The notes below the pieces were generated by a model. That model did no database searches and was not told where the DNA came from. It saw nothing but the letters and a program-made list of their open reading frames with translations. 14,936 nucleotides of DNA from an uncultured Veillonella sp. (GTDB taxonomy: Bacteria > Bacillota > Negativicutes > Veillonellales > Veillonellaceae): NCBI GenBank assembly GCA_900550175.1, contig URQX01000029.1:1-14936 (forward strand). The letters run 5' to 3'. Below, piece by piece: positions 14,404 to 14,936 of this stretch. The position numbers and the translations under genes are program-made. The stretch's first letter is position 1. The number at the start of each line of letters is the position of its first letter.

Positions 14404-14437
14404 CAAAGGATGAAAAATTCTTCATTTACTTTTTATT

Positions 14438-14446
14438 TGATATAAT
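14438..14446 (+). promoter_or_regulatory. Extended -10 promoter giving a probably leaderless mRNA
   Basis: TGATATAAT combines a TG extension with a perfect TATAAT (14441-14446). The ATG of the downstream gene begins at 14454, seven bases past the -10 box, exactly where transcription should start. There is no convincing -35 hexamer, as is common for extended -10 promoters. Confidence 0.55.
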
Positions 14447-14453
14447 AAAAGCT

Positions 14454-14936
14454 ATGAAAACAGCAACTATTATCGACTTGATTGTAGATTCTGATGTACA
14501 TACGAAGTCTATAAATCATATTATAAAACAACAGCATATTTCCCAACGTATGCGGCGGCGATTGCGAAATGACGGTATCATAACAGTAAATGGCAATGCT
14601 GCTACGTGGAACATCCTAGTACATGGTGGTGATCATCTCGTTATGAAATTGACACCAGAGCAAGAATTTAGTTTAAGTCCCATGAATCTGGATATTGTCT
14701 ATGAAGATGAGTATATTCTAGTTATCAACAAGGAGGCTGGTGTACTCATGCATCCCACAGCTACGGTACGAGATCATACCTTAGCAAATGGTGTTCTACA
14801 TTACTATCAAGAGACAAATCAGCATTATGATTTTCATCCTGTTCATCGATTGGATAAGGATACCTCTGGCATTGTTATCATCGCAAAAACATCTGTTGTA
14901 CAACATGCGTTTGATAAAAAGCGTACTCATTTCCAT
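14454..14936 (+). CDS. RluA-family rRNA pseudouridine synthase, 3' truncated by window
   Basis: The first 161 codons are present and the frame is open to the window edge. RluA/RluD-type enzymes convert specific uridines of rRNA (or tRNA) to pseudouridine. The N-terminal 65 residues resemble an S4-like RNA-binding domain (ISQRMRRRLRNDGIITVNG, then HGGDHLVMKL). The catalytic domain begins with LDIVYEDEYILVINKEAGVL (79-98) and MHPTA. It contains HRLDKDTSGIVIIAK (131-145), whose Asp134 is the expected catalytic aspartate of the family's RLD motif. No Shine-Dalgarno precedes ATG 14454, and no in-frame start with one lies upstream. Substrate site cannot be told from this part. It is divergent from the WG-repeat gene. 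Confidence 0.9.
   Translation, partial: MKTATIIDLIVDSDVHTKSINHIIKQQHISQRMRRRLRNDGIITVNGNAATWNILVHGGDHLVMKLTPEQEFSLSPMNLDIVYEDEYILVINKEAGVLMHPTATVRDHTLANGVLHYYQETNQHYDFHPVHRLDKDTSGIVIIAKTSVVQHAFDKKRTHFH

Overview
The window looks like chromosomal DNA from an anaerobic diderm Firmicute (Negativicutes), most likely Veillonella or a close relative. This rests on gene content and protein flavour: an anaerobic cbi-type cobalamin operon, an exported CbiK, AT-rich spacers and moderate-GC genes. No rRNA or database match supports it, so the genus is an inference.

Layout. (1) 1-475 is an AT-rich non-coding block. Its right part appears to be a composite control region: a TTGACA promoter inside a G/C-rich dyad, then a foldable leader. 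(2) 476-2458 (+) holds an exported sirohydrochlorin cobaltochelatase (CbiK with signal peptide) and a lipoprotein substrate-binding protein of the BtuF/FepB class, ending at a bidirectional terminator. (3) 2527-4304 (-) holds the matching ATPase and FecCD-type permease, convergent to the binding protein. Upstream of them is a striking tandem palindromic repeat (about 4388-4486). (4) 4542-11481 (-) is a tightly packed run, yajQ-cbiD-cbiE-cbiT-cbiF-cbiG-cbiH-cbiJ-cbiC, with overlapping or 1-nt junctions from cbiD to cbiC and a strong terminator after cbiC. (5) 11796-14280 (-) holds two exported proteins, one hypothetical and one a WG-repeat protein. (6) 14454 to the end (+) is the start of an RluA-family pseudouridine synthase, cut off by the window edge and apparently leaderless.

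How it fits together. The cbi genes cover most ring methylation, ring contraction, reduction and rearrangement steps between cobalt-precorrin-3 and cobyrinate by the anaerobic route. cbiL, cbiA, the late cob genes and a cytoplasmic chelatase are not in the window. The only chelatase here carries a signal peptide and sits with an importer's binding protein. It may therefore serve periplasmic metal or tetrapyrrole handling rather than, or as well as, cytoplasmic corrin synthesis. I see no recognisable cobalamin riboswitch before any of these transcription units. Instead there are several unassigned dyads and leader hairpins, which are the most interesting unexplained elements.
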